Shown: positions 17,852 through 27,153, counted from the first letter of the stretch. The stretch: DNA of 64,000 nucleotides from Oscillospiraceae bacterium (GCA_003526845.1 DPVM01000004.1:1-64000); one strand, 5' to 3'. The notes: a model not told the origin generated them from the sequence alone. Numbers and translations: made by a program.

Positions 17852-17866
17852 ATAATATAAAGAATA

Positions 17867-17896
17867 ACGGCAGTGCTATTGCACTGCCGTATTTTT
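17867..17896 (+). terminator. Rho-independent terminator of the asd-dapAB operon
   Basis: The arms ACGGCAGTGC and GCACTGCCGT close on a four-base loop and are followed by ATTTTT. Confidence 0.9.
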
Positions 17897-17910
17897 ATGC
17901 TATTGAATTA

Positions 17911-19461
17911 TCAATCGCCGAGAGCAATATCCTGCTCAACCTCGTGCTTTTCCTTATAGCAAGCGAATGTTTCTTCAACAAACTTTGAATCGGGCTTTGG
18001 TGTTACGAGCGATACAATAGGAACGATTACAAATCCTCCAAGCATTGCAATTGCGCCGCAGTTAATCGGGCTTTGCATGATTGTCGGCAGAATATGATGT
18101 CCTGTAAGATTGCCGATAAGATCTATTACCATAAGACCCGTACCGAATACAAACGAAACCCAGCAAGCCGCCTTTGTCGTCTTTTTCCAATAAAGAGCAT
18201 AGAGGAACGGTGCGAGGAATGCGCCTGCAAGAGCGCCCCAGGAAATGCCCATAAGCTGTGCAATGAATGTAACAGAGCTTTTGTATTGAACAAGCGCAAG
18301 AATTGCTGAAATCGCAATGAAAATTACAACAAAAATTCTGATTGACAAAAGCTGTTTCTTTTCATCCATCTTTTTAACAATATTGTCCTTCAAAAAGTCG
18401 ATTGTAAGTGTTGACGATGAAGCGATTACTAGTGAAGAAAGCGTTGACATTGATGCCGAAAGAACAAGAATAACAACAAGTGCAATAAGCGGAGCCGAAA
18501 GCTCGCTGAGCATTGTCGGAATGATAGAGTCAAATCCGTTTGCCTTGACATCAATCTTGTCGGAATAAAGTCTTCCGAAGCCACCGAGAAAATAACTGCC
18601 ACCTGCGACAACAAGTGCAAATATTGTGGAAATGATTGTGCCCTTTTTGATGGATGACTCATCCTTGATGGCATAGAATTTTTGAACCATTTGAGGAAGT
18701 CCCCAAGTACCGAGTGATGTCAAGATAACAACAAACATCAGGTTGAGCGGGTCTGCTCCGAAGAATGATGCAAAAACGCCTGGTGTTGTTGATACTGTTT
18801 CATCGGTGACCTTAGCAAGACCGTCCAATGCCGCTGTAAAGCCGCCTTTACTCATCAATACAGCAGCGATTACTGCTACAATACCGAACAACATAATGAT
18901 GCCTTGAATAAAGTCATTTATAGCGGTTGCCATGTATCCGCCTGCAATAACATAAATACCGGTAAGAATAGCCATGATGACGATACATACCGAATAATCA
19001 ATGTTGAACGCCATACCGAAAAGTCGGCTTAAGCCGTTATAAAGTGATGCTGTGTACGGAATTAAGAAAATAAATATAATCGCAGATGCGGCTATTTTAA
19101 GTGATTTACTTCCGAAACGCTCGCCGAAAAACTGCGGCATTGTTGCAGAATTAAGATGCTGGGTCATAATTCTTGTTCGTCTGCCGAGGACAACCCACGC
19201 GAGAAGAGAGCCGATGATTGCGTTGCCGATTCCTGCCCATGTGGATGCAATACCGTATTTCCAGCCAAACTGACCTGCATATCCTACAAAAACAACAGCC
19301 GAGAAGTACGAAGTTCCATATGCAAAAGCTGTCAGCCAAGGACCGACATTTCTGCCGCCGAGTACAAAACCATTAACATCTGTTGCGTGCTTTCTGCATG
19401 CGATACCAACGCCGATAAGCACACCGAAGAAGAGTACTAAAATAATAATTTTTAAAGCCAT
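17911..19461 (-). CDS. putP: sodium/proline symporter family protein (SSS family)
   Basis: A 516-residue member of the sodium:solute symporters with about 13 membrane helices. It shows the N-terminal VNGFVLGGRNVGPWLTAFAYGTSYFSAVVFVGYAG and the helix-5 region INDFIQGIIMLFGIV, which are characteristic of PutP. Proline with Na+ is the probable substrate. It is monocistronic, with an AAAGGAG ribosome site. Its upstream region carries a 23-bp direct repeat at the promoter (19493-19549). Confidence 0.88.
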   Translation of the reverse strand: MALKIIILVLFFGVLIGVGIACRKHATDVNGFVLGGRNVGPWLTAFAYGTSYFSAVVFVGYAGQFGWKYGIASTWAGIGNAIIGSLLAWVVLGRRTRIMTQHLNSATMPQFFGERFGSKSLKIAASAIIFIFLIPYTASLYNGLSRLFGMAFNIDYSVCIVIMAILTGIYVIAGGYMATAINDFIQGIIMLFGIVAVIAAVLMSKGGFTAALDGLAKVTDETVSTTPGVFASFFGADPLNLMFVVILTSLGTWGLPQMVQKFYAIKDESSIKKGTIISTIFALVVAGGSYFLGGFGRLYSDKIDVKANGFDSIIPTMLSELSAPLIALVVILVLSASMSTLSSLVIASSSTLTIDFLKDNIVKKMDEKKQLLSIRIFVVIFIAISAILALVQYKSSVTFIAQLMGISWGALAGAFLAPFLYALYWKKTTKAACWVSFVFGTGLMVIDLIGNLTGHHILPTIMQSPINCGAIAMLGGFVIVPIVSLVTPKPDSKFVEETFACYKEKHEVEQDIALGD

Positions 19462-19492
19462 TGATTTACTCCTTTATCATCAATTTAATCCG

Positions 19493-19549
19493 CTTTAGCA
19501 CTTAAAAGCGATGAACTATACATATACTTTACCACTTAAAAGCGATGAA
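19493..19549 (-). promoter_or_regulatory. putP promoter with two 23-bp direct repeats
   Basis: Plus-strand units at 19493-19515 and 19527-19549 (CTTTANCACTTAAAAGCGAT plus GAA) differ at one base and have a 34-bp period. On the minus strand TTGACT and TAAAGT with a 17-bp spacer form a plausible promoter whose spacer is the upstream unit. The layout suggests operator sites for an unknown regulator. Confidence 0.6.
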
Positions 19550-19574
19550 GTCAAGAAGAATTTTAACAAAAATA

Positions 19575-19881
19575 AAAAAGGTGTAAAAGGGGCACACTGC
19601 ATAAGGAATAAATGCTCAAAAAAACAAATAAACAGCGAAATTCTTCGTTAAATTCACAGTGCAGGCGTCAGCCTTCACTATGAATTATGCCTTGCCTTTC
19701 ATCTGTTTCTTTGATTTTTGAGTGCAAAGCAGTTTAAGCAAACTGATTTTGTTCAGTGTGCATTAATAAAAATATGCCAATACTTGCGTATTGGCATATT
19801 TTTTTAATAGTGCAATGGGCAAAACCCAGAAAGCTTAAACCAATTACTTCCTTATGCAGTGTGCCCCAACCACACCTTTTT
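19575..19881. mobile_element. 307-bp non-coding element with ~35-bp terminal inverted repeats (MITE-like)
   Basis: The left end (AAAAAGGTGT, then GGGGCACACTGCATAAGGAA to 19608) is repeated in inverse at the right end (19848-19881). Only a four-base block in the middle differs. Both ends abut a TA dinucleotide (19573-19574 and 19882-19883), as expected of a TA target duplication in IS630/Tc1-type elements. It encodes no protein. Inside are a perfect 15-bp hairpin (19768-19803) and a second, imperfect inverted pair (near 19612-19634 and 19700-19725), so the RNA could fold end to end. It sits between the aldo/keto reductase stop and the putP promoter and accounts for most of this 440-bp gap. Confidence 0.65.
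19768..19806. terminator. perfect hairpin inside the inverted-repeat element, possible bidirectional terminator
   Basis: AAAAATATGCCAATA and TATTGGCATATTTTT pair over 15 bp around CTTGCG, with T residues on both strands. It could end the minus-strand aldo/keto reductase transcript. Confidence 0.65.
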
Positions 19882-19904
19882 TAGATTATTATTTACTGTT
19901 CTAA

Positions 19905-21035
19905 TTACTCAAACAGATCGGAAACATTGCTTTTAAGCATTTTCGGAATGTCGATTGACTGCGGGCAATGTTGTTTGCACTTGCCGCAGTTGACACAGTG
20001 CGAGGCATTGATATCAATGGTGTCATATTCCTTTTGCGCTTCCTCGCCGGAGATTTCGGAGTTCATATACTTATTATATACGGCAAACATGCTGCTGATT
20101 TTAACGCCCTTTGGGCAGTCGGCGCAATAATCGCATCCTGTGCACGGGATTGTTTCAGCGTTGTTTATAATTCTTGCAATTTTTTCGCAGACGGAATACT
20201 TATGTTTATCAAATTCAGTAAAACCCGAAAGCGTGCTTAAATTATCGGATAATTGCTCAATTGAATTCATACCGCTCAATATTGCAAGCACATTATCGTG
20301 TGATGCAACAAAGCCCATTGCCCAAAAAACATTCGATTTGTCGGGCATTTCGCTTTTGCAAAGTCTTTCTGCCTCATTAGGCAAATCGGCAAGCTTTCCG
20401 CCGCGAACAGGCTCCATTACAATAACGGGTATGCCTGCATCTGTAAGCAATTTATATTGCATTTTGGCGTTTTGATTTTCCCAATCAAGATAATTCATTT
20501 GAATTTGAGCAAAATCCCACTCATGTGCGGCAATTATTTCCTTTAAAGTATCAATAGTTCCGTGAAATGAAAAGCCAATATTATTAATTCTGCCCTCTTC
20601 CCTTTTCTTAAGCAAGAACTCATATGCGCCGTATTCTTCGCACATTTTGAAATTATCCGCATCAAGTGAATGCAGGAGATAAAAATCGAAATATTCAAGA
20701 CCTGTTCTCTTAAGCTGATTTGAAAAGATCTTTTCCATATCATCGTGGCTGTCGCACAGCCAAATCGGAAGCTTGTCAGCAACATAGTATGACTCACGAG
20801 GATATTTTTTCAAAGCATGACCGACAAATTCTTCGCTCTTACCGCAATGATACATATATGCCGTGTCATAATAATTGACGCCGTTTTGATATGCAAAATC
20901 GACTATTTTCTGCGCCCTTAGATAGTCAATATCCGGACTTGACTCACGCTTTTCGCCGGATTTTACAGGCAGACGCATTGTACCCAATCCAAGCCTTGAA
21001 ATTTCTATGTTTTTAAAAGCTTTTCTGTCAACCAA
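19905..21035 (-). CDS. aldo/keto reductase with C-terminal 4Fe-4S domain
   Basis: The protein has an NADPH-dependent aldo/keto reductase barrel (LGLGTMRLP start, catalytic Tyr in NYYDTAYMYHCGKSE, Lys and His later) and a C-terminal ferredoxin-like domain with two cysteine clusters (CTGCDYCADCPKG and CVNCGKCKQHCPQS). Such fused oxidoreductases are common in anaerobes; the substrate is unknown. An ATG 30 bp upstream (21065) lies inside cysS, but a TTG at 21035 has an AAAGAGGTG site six bases before it and starts close to the conserved domain. I prefer the TTG (376 residues) with moderate confidence. Confidence 0.88.
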   Translation of the reverse strand: MVDRKAFKNIEISRLGLGTMRLPVKSGEKRESSPDIDYLRAQKIVDFAYQNGVNYYDTAYMYHCGKSEEFVGHALKKYPRESYYVADKLPIWLCDSHDDMEKIFSNQLKRTGLEYFDFYLLHSLDADNFKMCEEYGAYEFLLKKREEGRINNIGFSFHGTIDTLKEIIAAHEWDFAQIQMNYLDWENQNAKMQYKLLTDAGIPVIVMEPVRGGKLADLPNEAERLCKSEMPDKSNVFWAMGFVASHDNVLAILSGMNSIEQLSDNLSTLSGFTEFDKHKYSVCEKIARIINNAETIPCTGCDYCADCPKGVKISSMFAVYNKYMNSEISGEEAQKEYDTIDINASHCVNCGKCKQHCPQSIDIPKMLKSNVSDLFE

Positions 21036-21049
21036 AATTGACACCTCTT

Positions 21050-22444
21050 TTATTCCATAGTCCAAGTTGTGCCCTGTCTTGTATCTTTAAGTATAATACC
21101 TCTTGCTTTCAAATCGTCACGGATTTTGTCCGCAGTTGCAAAATCCTTATTTTTCTTTGCTTCCTGACGCTGAGCAATAAGTTTTTCAACTTCTTTGTCA
21201 AGGTCATTAGACTTTTTGTTATACAAAATGCCGAGAACATCGCAAAGCTCATCGAAAATCTTTGCGGCAGTTTTGCAGACATTTTCAGAAACAGGCTTGT
21301 CGAGAATTTTTGTATTAATATCCTTAACCAAGTCAAATACTGCTGCGATACCGTCGGCTGTATTCAAATCGTCATCCATAGCGGTGATAAACTGCTCTCT
21401 TCGCGAATTGAGTGATTTAAGAATTTCCTCATTATCAGCAATGTCCGATTGCGCATTTTTGATTGCAAAGTCGAGAGATTCACGGCATGTATAAAGTCTG
21501 TCAAGCGCAGATTGGCACTGCTCGATAATATCAAGGCTGTAATTGATAGGTGAACGGTAATGTGAAGAAATAAGGAAGTATCTGATTACCTCATAGCCGT
21601 AAACATTAGCAATTTCACGAACGGTTTTGAAGTTGCCGAGTGACTTACTCATCTTAACATTGTCAACATTGATATAACCGTTGTGCATCCAATATTTCGA
21701 GAACATACAGCCGTTTGCCGCCTCGGACTGCGCAATTTCGTTTTCGTGGTGAGGAAATACAAGGTCCTGACCGCCGCAGTGAATATCAATTGTTTTGCCG
21801 AGATATTTTCTGTTCATAGCCGAACATTCGATATGCCAACCCGGTCTGCCTTTACCCCACGGCGACTCCCAATAAGGCTCGCCTTCTTTTGCGGCTTTCC
21901 AAAGTGCAAAATCAAGTGGGTCTTCTTTCTTTTCGCCGATAGCAATTCTTGCACCGCTTTCAAGGTCATCAATCGGTTGATGAGAAAGTTTACCGTAGTC
22001 CTTAAATTTGAGAGTTCTGTAATAAACATCACCATCAACGGCATAAGCATAGCCTTTGTCAATCAATGTTTTGATAATATCAATGATTTCATCAATATTC
22101 TCAGTTGCCTTTGGATGAACGGTTGCATCCTTAAAATTCAAGCCGTGTGCGTCTGTCCAAAATTCTTTGATATATTTTTCGCTGACCTCATCAAAGGATA
22201 TACCCTCTTCGTTGGCTCTCTTGATGATTTTATCGTCAACATCTGTAAAATTCTGAACGAATTTCACATTATATCCTCTGTATTCAAGGTATCTTCTGAG
22301 AACATCAAAAACACAAAGCGGACGGGCGTTTCCTATATGAATATAGTTATAAACGGTAGGTCCGCACGCGTAAATTTTAACTTCCTTTTCATCAACGGGA
22401 ACAAAATCTTCTTTTCTCCTTGACATTGTGTTAAAAATCTTCAT
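21050..22444 (-). CDS. cysS: cysteinyl-tRNA synthetase
   Basis: CysS charges tRNA-Cys. The 464-residue class I enzyme shows the zinc Cys in YACGPTVYNYIHIGNARP (with HIGN as the HIGH motif), a WHIECSAM block and KMSKSLGN as the KMSKS loop. It overlaps cysE by 14 bp and lies behind a Cys T-box, so both genes are probably induced when tRNA-Cys is uncharged. Confidence 0.97.
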   Translation of the reverse strand: MKIFNTMSRRKEDFVPVDEKEVKIYACGPTVYNYIHIGNARPLCVFDVLRRYLEYRGYNVKFVQNFTDVDDKIIKRANEEGISFDEVSEKYIKEFWTDAHGLNFKDATVHPKATENIDEIIDIIKTLIDKGYAYAVDGDVYYRTLKFKDYGKLSHQPIDDLESGARIAIGEKKEDPLDFALWKAAKEGEPYWESPWGKGRPGWHIECSAMNRKYLGKTIDIHCGGQDLVFPHHENEIAQSEAANGCMFSKYWMHNGYINVDNVKMSKSLGNFKTVREIANVYGYEVIRYFLISSHYRSPINYSLDIIEQCQSALDRLYTCRESLDFAIKNAQSDIADNEEILKSLNSRREQFITAMDDDLNTADGIAAVFDLVKDINTKILDKPVSENVCKTAAKIFDELCDVLGILYNKKSNDLDKEVEKLIAQRQEAKKNKDFATADKIRDDLKARGIILKDTRQGTTWTME

Positions 22445-23081
22445 TTTTAATCTCCTTCAGTTTATTTACTTCTTTTTGTAATTCTTCGATTTTTGCTTCG
22501 TTTTTCTTTATTGCACTCATTATCGGGTCGGGGATATTGATTTGGTCGAGGTCGTCAACCCGCTCTCCGTCAATTCGCACAACCTCACCCGGTACGCCTA
22601 CAACGGTGCAATTCGGCTCAACATCCTTAACTACAACGGCTCCTGCGGCAACTTTTGAATTTCTGCCTACTGTAATCGGTCCGAGGACCTTTGCCCCTGC
22701 GCCAATCATAACGCCGCTTTCAATCGTGGGGTGTCTTTTGCCGACATCCTTACCTGTTCCGCCAAGCGTAACGCCTTGATAAATCATTACATCATCGCCG
22801 ACCTCGGCAGTTTCGCCGATTACAATACCATGGCCGTGGTCGATGCACACGCGCCTGCCGATTGTTGCACCGGGATGAATTTCAATTCCGGTCTTATGAG
22901 CCGAGCGCTGACTTATCCATCGTGCGATGAACGGCATATTGTGGCGCAAAAACCAATTTGCTCTCTTATGCGCTCTCAGCGCCTTAAAGCCCGGATATAA
23001 AAGAACAATCTCCAATGGTCCATGAGCCGCCGGATCATGGTCTATAAAGCTTTGAATATCCTCTTTATAACTTTCAAACAT
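22431..23081 (-). CDS. cysE: serine O-acetyltransferase
   Basis: CysE makes O-acetylserine for cysteine synthesis. The protein (216 residues from ATG 23081) has an alpha-helical N-terminus (FESYKEDIQSFIDHDPAA) and a left-handed beta-helix of hexapeptide repeats (GIEIHPGATIGRRVCIDHGHGIVIGETAEVGDD). A longer frame runs back into the T-box terminator. I chose the ATG after GGAG seven bases away because it begins at the conserved N-terminus. Confidence 0.95.
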   Translation of the reverse strand: MFESYKEDIQSFIDHDPAAHGPLEIVLLYPGFKALRAHKRANWFLRHNMPFIARWISQRSAHKTGIEIHPGATIGRRVCIDHGHGIVIGETAEVGDDVMIYQGVTLGGTGKDVGKRHPTIESGVMIGAGAKVLGPITVGRNSKVAAGAVVVKDVEPNCTVVGVPGEVVRIDGERVDDLDQINIPDPIMSAIKKNEAKIEELQKEVNKLKEIKNEDF

Positions 23082-23104
23082 AACATAACTCCAAACAAAA
23101 AATA

Positions 23105-23327
23105 AATCCTCTGCCGATACAATCGACAGAGGCAATAAAATACTGCGGTTCCACTCCGTTTTATACTTAACCACTTAAATGGCTTTGCCGATAACGGAGC
23201 ATACCGTCCCGAAATACTTTATTCCTTCGGGAAGCTCATGGGTGCATTTCATCAATTGCCTTATGCGAAACTCACAGCACCGTTCGCTCTCTTTGACAAG
23301 GTAAGATTGACTACTTCTCCCAATCGA
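23105..23327 (-). promoter_or_regulatory. T-box riboswitch (cysteine) controlling cysE-cysS
   Basis: The minus strand carries the T-box core GTGGAACCGCAGT (about 23141-23153) and then a terminator stem CCTCTG...CAGAGG (23107-23132) followed by TTTATTTTTT. Upstream is a stem I region with the usual GAGAGC and TGAGC flanks. A UGC codon (23246-23244) just before ACCC fits the specifier position, giving cysteine. This matches the two downstream genes. Confidence 0.88.
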
Positions 23328-23378
23328 TGCATTTATACTATATTTACATTATATACATTTTTTACAAAAATGCAACTG

Positions 23379-23963
23379 TTATTTTGTTTTAATAAGATGC
23401 CAACCGTCTTTAGTATATTTAATTCCGCTTAGGAAAGTAACAATGCCGACAATCCAAAATGCAACCGTGCAATAAACGCCGAGCCAATTAGGAGCGTTAA
23501 AGCCGCTTGTGGCGATAACAGTTTCGCCGTCCTTTTCAAGAATAGCCAAAATTAAGAATGTGATGCCGGTTGTAGACATTTGTAAAAATGTTTTAGCCTT
23601 GCCGAATGCGTTTGCGGCAATAATTTCACCGTTTGATGCGGCAAGCATTCTCATTCCGGCGACAAGAAATTCCCTTGCCATCATAATCATAATAACCAAA
23701 TCGGTTCTTACGCCGAGATTTATTTGAATAATGAACGCGGCGAGAACAAGCGTTTTATCGGATAATGGGTCCATTACCTTGCCGAAATCGGTAACAAGCC
23801 CATTTTTTCTTGCAATAATTCCGTCTGCCTTATCACTCATACAAGCTACGAAATAAACAAGCAGTGCCGCAACCCAGTGATAGCGAAATTGAATATATGA
23901 CGCTAAAAACAAAAACGGTATGCAACAAAATCTGAACACTGTTATTTTATTCGGTAAATTCAT
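23379..23963 (-). CDS. pgsA: CDP-diacylglycerol-glycerol-3-phosphate 3-phosphatidyltransferase
   Basis: PgsA makes phosphatidylglycerol phosphate for membrane lipids. The 194-residue membrane protein has an N-terminal MNLPNKITVFRF, about five hydrophobic helices, and the CDP-alcohol phosphotransferase motif as SDKADGIIARKNGLVTDFGKVMDPLSDK. The start ATG 23963 forms an ATGA overlap with the rimO stop. An ATG 9 bp upstream is less likely. Confidence 0.95.
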   Translation of the reverse strand: MNLPNKITVFRFCCIPFLFLASYIQFRYHWVAALLVYFVACMSDKADGIIARKNGLVTDFGKVMDPLSDKTLVLAAFIIQINLGVRTDLVIMIMMAREFLVAGMRMLAASNGEIIAANAFGKAKTFLQMSTTGITFLILAILEKDGETVIATSGFNAPNWLGVYCTVAFWIVGIVTFLSGIKYTKDGWHLIKTK

Positions 23964-25288
23964 TCCACACACTCTCCTATCAAATCATAGCCGTCAAAAT
24001 CTGTAATGAGAACATTACAAAATTCGCCGATATTAAGCGGCTTGTCAGATGTAAAAATAATTCCGCTGTCAATTTCCGGCGAATCCATATACGAACGGCC
24101 GATATATTTTTCACCGTCAAACGAATCAATAATAACCTTATATTTGTTACCGACTCTGCCTTTATTGCTTTGCTCGGTGATAGTGTATTGAATATCCATC
24201 AATACCTCTTGGCGGCGATTTTTAACTTCATCGTCAATTTGATTGTCCATATCAAACGCAGGTGTATCCTCCTCGGGAGAAAAAGTAAAGCACCCCATTT
24301 TGTCAAATTTAATATCTTTTACAAATGAGCAAAGATTTTCAAATTGCTCGTCTGTTTCTCCCGGAAAACCTACCATAAATGTAGTCCTGAGTGCAAGACC
24401 CGGAATTTTATCTCTCATTTTGGTAAGCAATTTCTTATAATCGTCTCCGTCGCCGATTCTGTTCATAGATTTTAAAACATTCTTATCGGAATGTTGCAAC
24501 GGAATGTCGATATATTTGCAAATTTTATCATTTTCCGCAATCACATCAATAAGCGAATCGGTTATTCTCTGCGGATAGCAATAAAACAACCTTATCCACT
24601 CAATACCGTCAATTTTTACTAATTGTTTAAGAAGTTTGTCGAGCGAATACTCGCCGTATATGTCCTGACCGTATTTAGTGGTATCCTGCGCGATTAAAAT
24701 AATTTCCTTAATTCCCTTTTGCGCAAGCACTTTAGCCTCGTTAACAACGGACTCCATAGGCCTTGAACGGAATTTGCCGCGAATGCCCGGGATTGCACAA
24801 TATGCGCATCTGTTGTCGCATCCCTCGGCAATTTTCAAGTACGCCCAATGTGACGGCGTAGAAAGCATTCTTTCATCGTCGAGCGGTAAATAACACTTAT
24901 TCGGAAAAATAGTTGTTTCAATGCCCATAAGAGCCTTTTGGCAAGCCTTGACAATATCTTTGTTTCCGCCGATACCGATAACGGCATCCACCTCGGGCAT
25001 TTCTTTAATGATTTCGTCCTGATAACGCTCTGCAAGGCAACCGGTTACAACAATCGCAGATATTAAACCCGCATTTTTATATTCGGCAACCTCGAGAATA
25101 GTTTCAATTGCCTCTTTTTTAGCATCGTCAATAAATCCGCAGGTGTTAACAATCATAACATCGCTGTCTTGAATCTCGCTAACGATATTGAAACCTGCAT
25201 CGGCAAGCTTTGAGAGCATCATTTCACCGTCAACCTGGTTTTTCGGGCATCCGAGCGAAATCATACCAACATTATATGTATTCTTCAT
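23960..25288 (-). CDS. rimO: ribosomal protein S12 methylthiotransferase
   Basis: RimO adds a methylthio group to Asp88 (E. coli numbering) of ribosomal protein S12. The 442-residue protein has the UPF0004 N-terminal domain (SLGCPKNQVDGE), radical-SAM cysteines in CDNRCAYCAIPGIRGKFRSR, and a C-terminal TRAM domain. The SLGCPKN opening separates RimO from MiaB. It overlaps recX by 17 bp and is coupled to pgsA by ATGA. Confidence 0.95.
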   Translation of the reverse strand: MKNTYNVGMISLGCPKNQVDGEMMLSKLADAGFNIVSEIQDSDVMIVNTCGFIDDAKKEAIETILEVAEYKNAGLISAIVVTGCLAERYQDEIIKEMPEVDAVIGIGGNKDIVKACQKALMGIETTIFPNKCYLPLDDERMLSTPSHWAYLKIAEGCDNRCAYCAIPGIRGKFRSRPMESVVNEAKVLAQKGIKEIILIAQDTTKYGQDIYGEYSLDKLLKQLVKIDGIEWIRLFYCYPQRITDSLIDVIAENDKICKYIDIPLQHSDKNVLKSMNRIGDGDDYKKLLTKMRDKIPGLALRTTFMVGFPGETDEQFENLCSFVKDIKFDKMGCFTFSPEEDTPAFDMDNQIDDEVKNRRQEVLMDIQYTITEQSNKGRVGNKYKVIIDSFDGEKYIGRSYMDSPEIDSGIIFTSDKPLNIGEFCNVLITDFDGYDLIGECVE

Positions 25289-25883
25289 CTTCTATCATTT
25301 CAAATGCGTGCTTAATATCATAATATGAAAACCCTTTTCTCATCAGCGCGGCTGTAACTTTGTCTTTGCCGCCCTCTGCACGCAATTTATTCCTGTATTT
25401 AGTAGTAATAAGCTCAACACAATTTGCACTGTTGTCAAACTCTGTATTTTCAAGTATATTATTGATTATATCGGCAGACAATCCACGCTTATACATTTCC
25501 TGCTTAACAAAATTTTTAGACATATTTTTGTTATCAATCAAATATCTAACAAGGGTTTGGGCATATTTTTCATCATCAAGATAGCCGAGATCGAGCATTT
25601 TTTCAATTGCCGCGTCGGCACTGTTTTCATCGACGGTACGAAGAAGCTTTGTTTTGAGTTCCTTAACGGAATGGTCGCGCCTTGAAAGCAAATCGTAGCA
25701 CTTGTCAACAGCTTTTTTTAAGTTAATTTTGGTTACAAGCTTATTCCACTCGTCCTCATCAATATCCGTGCCGTCTTTAATGTAATTTTCTGCCCAAAAA
25801 TCCTCGTCGGTGGTAATTATGTATTCATCATCTAACAATAAATGAATTTTTTTTCCTCTGCCGTGGTTATGAGATATAATCAT
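25272..25883 (-). CDS. recX: regulatory protein RecX
   Basis: RecX modulates RecA filaments. The 203-residue protein has three-helix repeats typical of RecX (CYDLLSRRDHSVKELKTKL, DLGYLDDEKYAQTLVRYLI, KGFSYYDIKHAFEMI). The TAATG overlap with recA links their translation. It precedes rimO. Confidence 0.93.
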   Translation of the reverse strand: MIISHNHGRGKKIHLLLDDEYIITTDEDFWAENYIKDGTDIDEDEWNKLVTKINLKKAVDKCYDLLSRRDHSVKELKTKLLRTVDENSADAAIEKMLDLGYLDDEKYAQTLVRYLIDNKNMSKNFVKQEMYKRGLSADIINNILENTEFDNSANCVELITTKYRNKLRAEGGKDKVTAALMRKGFSYYDIKHAFEMIEDEEYI

Positions 25884-27025
25884 TATTCTTCGTCATCATC
25901 GATGGCTATATCGAGTTTCGCCTTGGCAGCAGCCCTTGTTTGCTTAACTGTCGACGGAGCAGCCGGAGTTTCATCAAGCACAGCCTTTTGAGCAACATTT
26001 GCCCGGAATTTCTCCTCTTGCTTTTGCTTGTCGATTAAATCAAGTACCTGTTTTTCAATCTCGTTTGAAAATTCAGGGTCTGTTTTAAGCATTTCTTTAA
26101 GCTTATCTCTGCCTTGGAATCTCTTATCACCGTAAGAGAACCAAGAGCCGCTCTTTTTGATTACGCCGAGAGAAACAGCGAGGTCGCAGATTTCACCGCA
26201 TCTGTCAATTCCCGTTCCGTACATAATATCAAATTCGGCAGTTTTAAAAGGAGGCGCAACTTTGTTTTTAACGATTTTTGCACGTGTTCTTGAACCGACA
26301 AATTCGTTGCCGGGTGCTTTGATTGCCTCAACCTTTCTGACATCAATACGCATTGACGCATAGAATTTGAGCGCACGGCCGCCTGTTGTTACCTCAGGAC
26401 TGCCGTAAATAACGCCGACCTTCTCACGAAGTTGGTTAATAAAGATAATAACGCAATTCGACTTATTAATAGCGCCTGCAAGCTTTCTGAGTGCCTGCGA
26501 CATAAGCCTTGCGTGCAAGCCGACATGAGAGTCGCCCATATCTCCCTCGATTTCCGAACGTGGAACAAGCGCAGCAACAGAGTCAACAACGATAATATCA
26601 ATTGCCCCGGAGCGCACAAGCTGTTCTGTGATTTCGAGAGCTTGTTCGCCGTTATCGGGCTGAGAAACAAGAAGTGAGTCTACATCGACGCCGAGGTTTG
26701 CGGCATATGACGGGTCAAGTGCATGCTCTGCATCAATAAACGCTGCCTCGCCGCCTGCTTTTTGTGCCTCTGCTACGCAATGGAGCGCAAGAGTTGTTTT
26801 ACCTGATGATTCGGGACCGTAAATCTCTATAATTCTTCCCTTTGGAAGTCCACCTATTCCTGTTGCTATATCAAGCGTTAATGAGCCTGTTGAAATAGCG
26901 TCTACATTTAGCGCACTGTTTTTGCCCAAACGCATAATCGCGCCTTGACCGTACTGCTTTTCAATTTGCTTTAAAGCAGATTCAAGGGCTGTTTGTTTGT
27001 CATTGGCTTTTTTATCTGCTGCCAT
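25883..27025 (-). CDS. recA: recombinase A
   Basis: RecA forms filaments on single-stranded DNA for strand exchange and SOS induction. The 380-residue protein shows Walker A GPESSGKTT (residues 70-78), IIFINQLREKVGV and ALKFYASMRIDVRK blocks. The C-terminal tail is acidic (AIDDDEE), as usual. An AGGAGG site precedes the ATG. A TTGATT/TATAAT promoter lies upstream, with no clear CGAAC-N4-GTTCG LexA box in the gap. Confidence 0.98.
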   Translation of the reverse strand: MAADKKANDKQTALESALKQIEKQYGQGAIMRLGKNSALNVDAISTGSLTLDIATGIGGLPKGRIIEIYGPESSGKTTLALHCVAEAQKAGGEAAFIDAEHALDPSYAANLGVDVDSLLVSQPDNGEQALEITEQLVRSGAIDIIVVDSVAALVPRSEIEGDMGDSHVGLHARLMSQALRKLAGAINKSNCVIIFINQLREKVGVIYGSPEVTTGGRALKFYASMRIDVRKVEAIKAPGNEFVGSRTRAKIVKNKVAPPFKTAEFDIMYGTGIDRCGEICDLAVSLGVIKKSGSWFSYGDKRFQGRDKLKEMLKTDPEFSNEIEKQVLDLIDKQKQEEKFRANVAQKAVLDETPAAPSTVKQTRAAAKAKLDIAIDDDEE

Positions 27026-27066
27026 ATTATATTCCTCCTATCAATTGTTCACTGAATTACTAAACT

Positions 27067-27095
27067 ATTATACTAAATATAGGGTATAAAATCAA
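27067..27095 (-). promoter_or_regulatory. sigma-A type promoter of recA-recX-rimO-pgsA
   Basis: Minus-strand TTGATT (27095-27090) and TATAAT (27072-27067) are separated by 17 bp, about 42 bp upstream of recA. Confidence 0.65.
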
Positions 27096-27153
27096 GAATT
27101 TATAATAAAATGCACATTATTTTACACTTTATTAAATAAAATAAAAAAAACAC

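Noticed and set aside
21683..22423. 246-codon open frame on the plus strand
   Set aside because: It is antisense to cysS and has the Phe/Ile/Asn-rich composition of a reverse frame.
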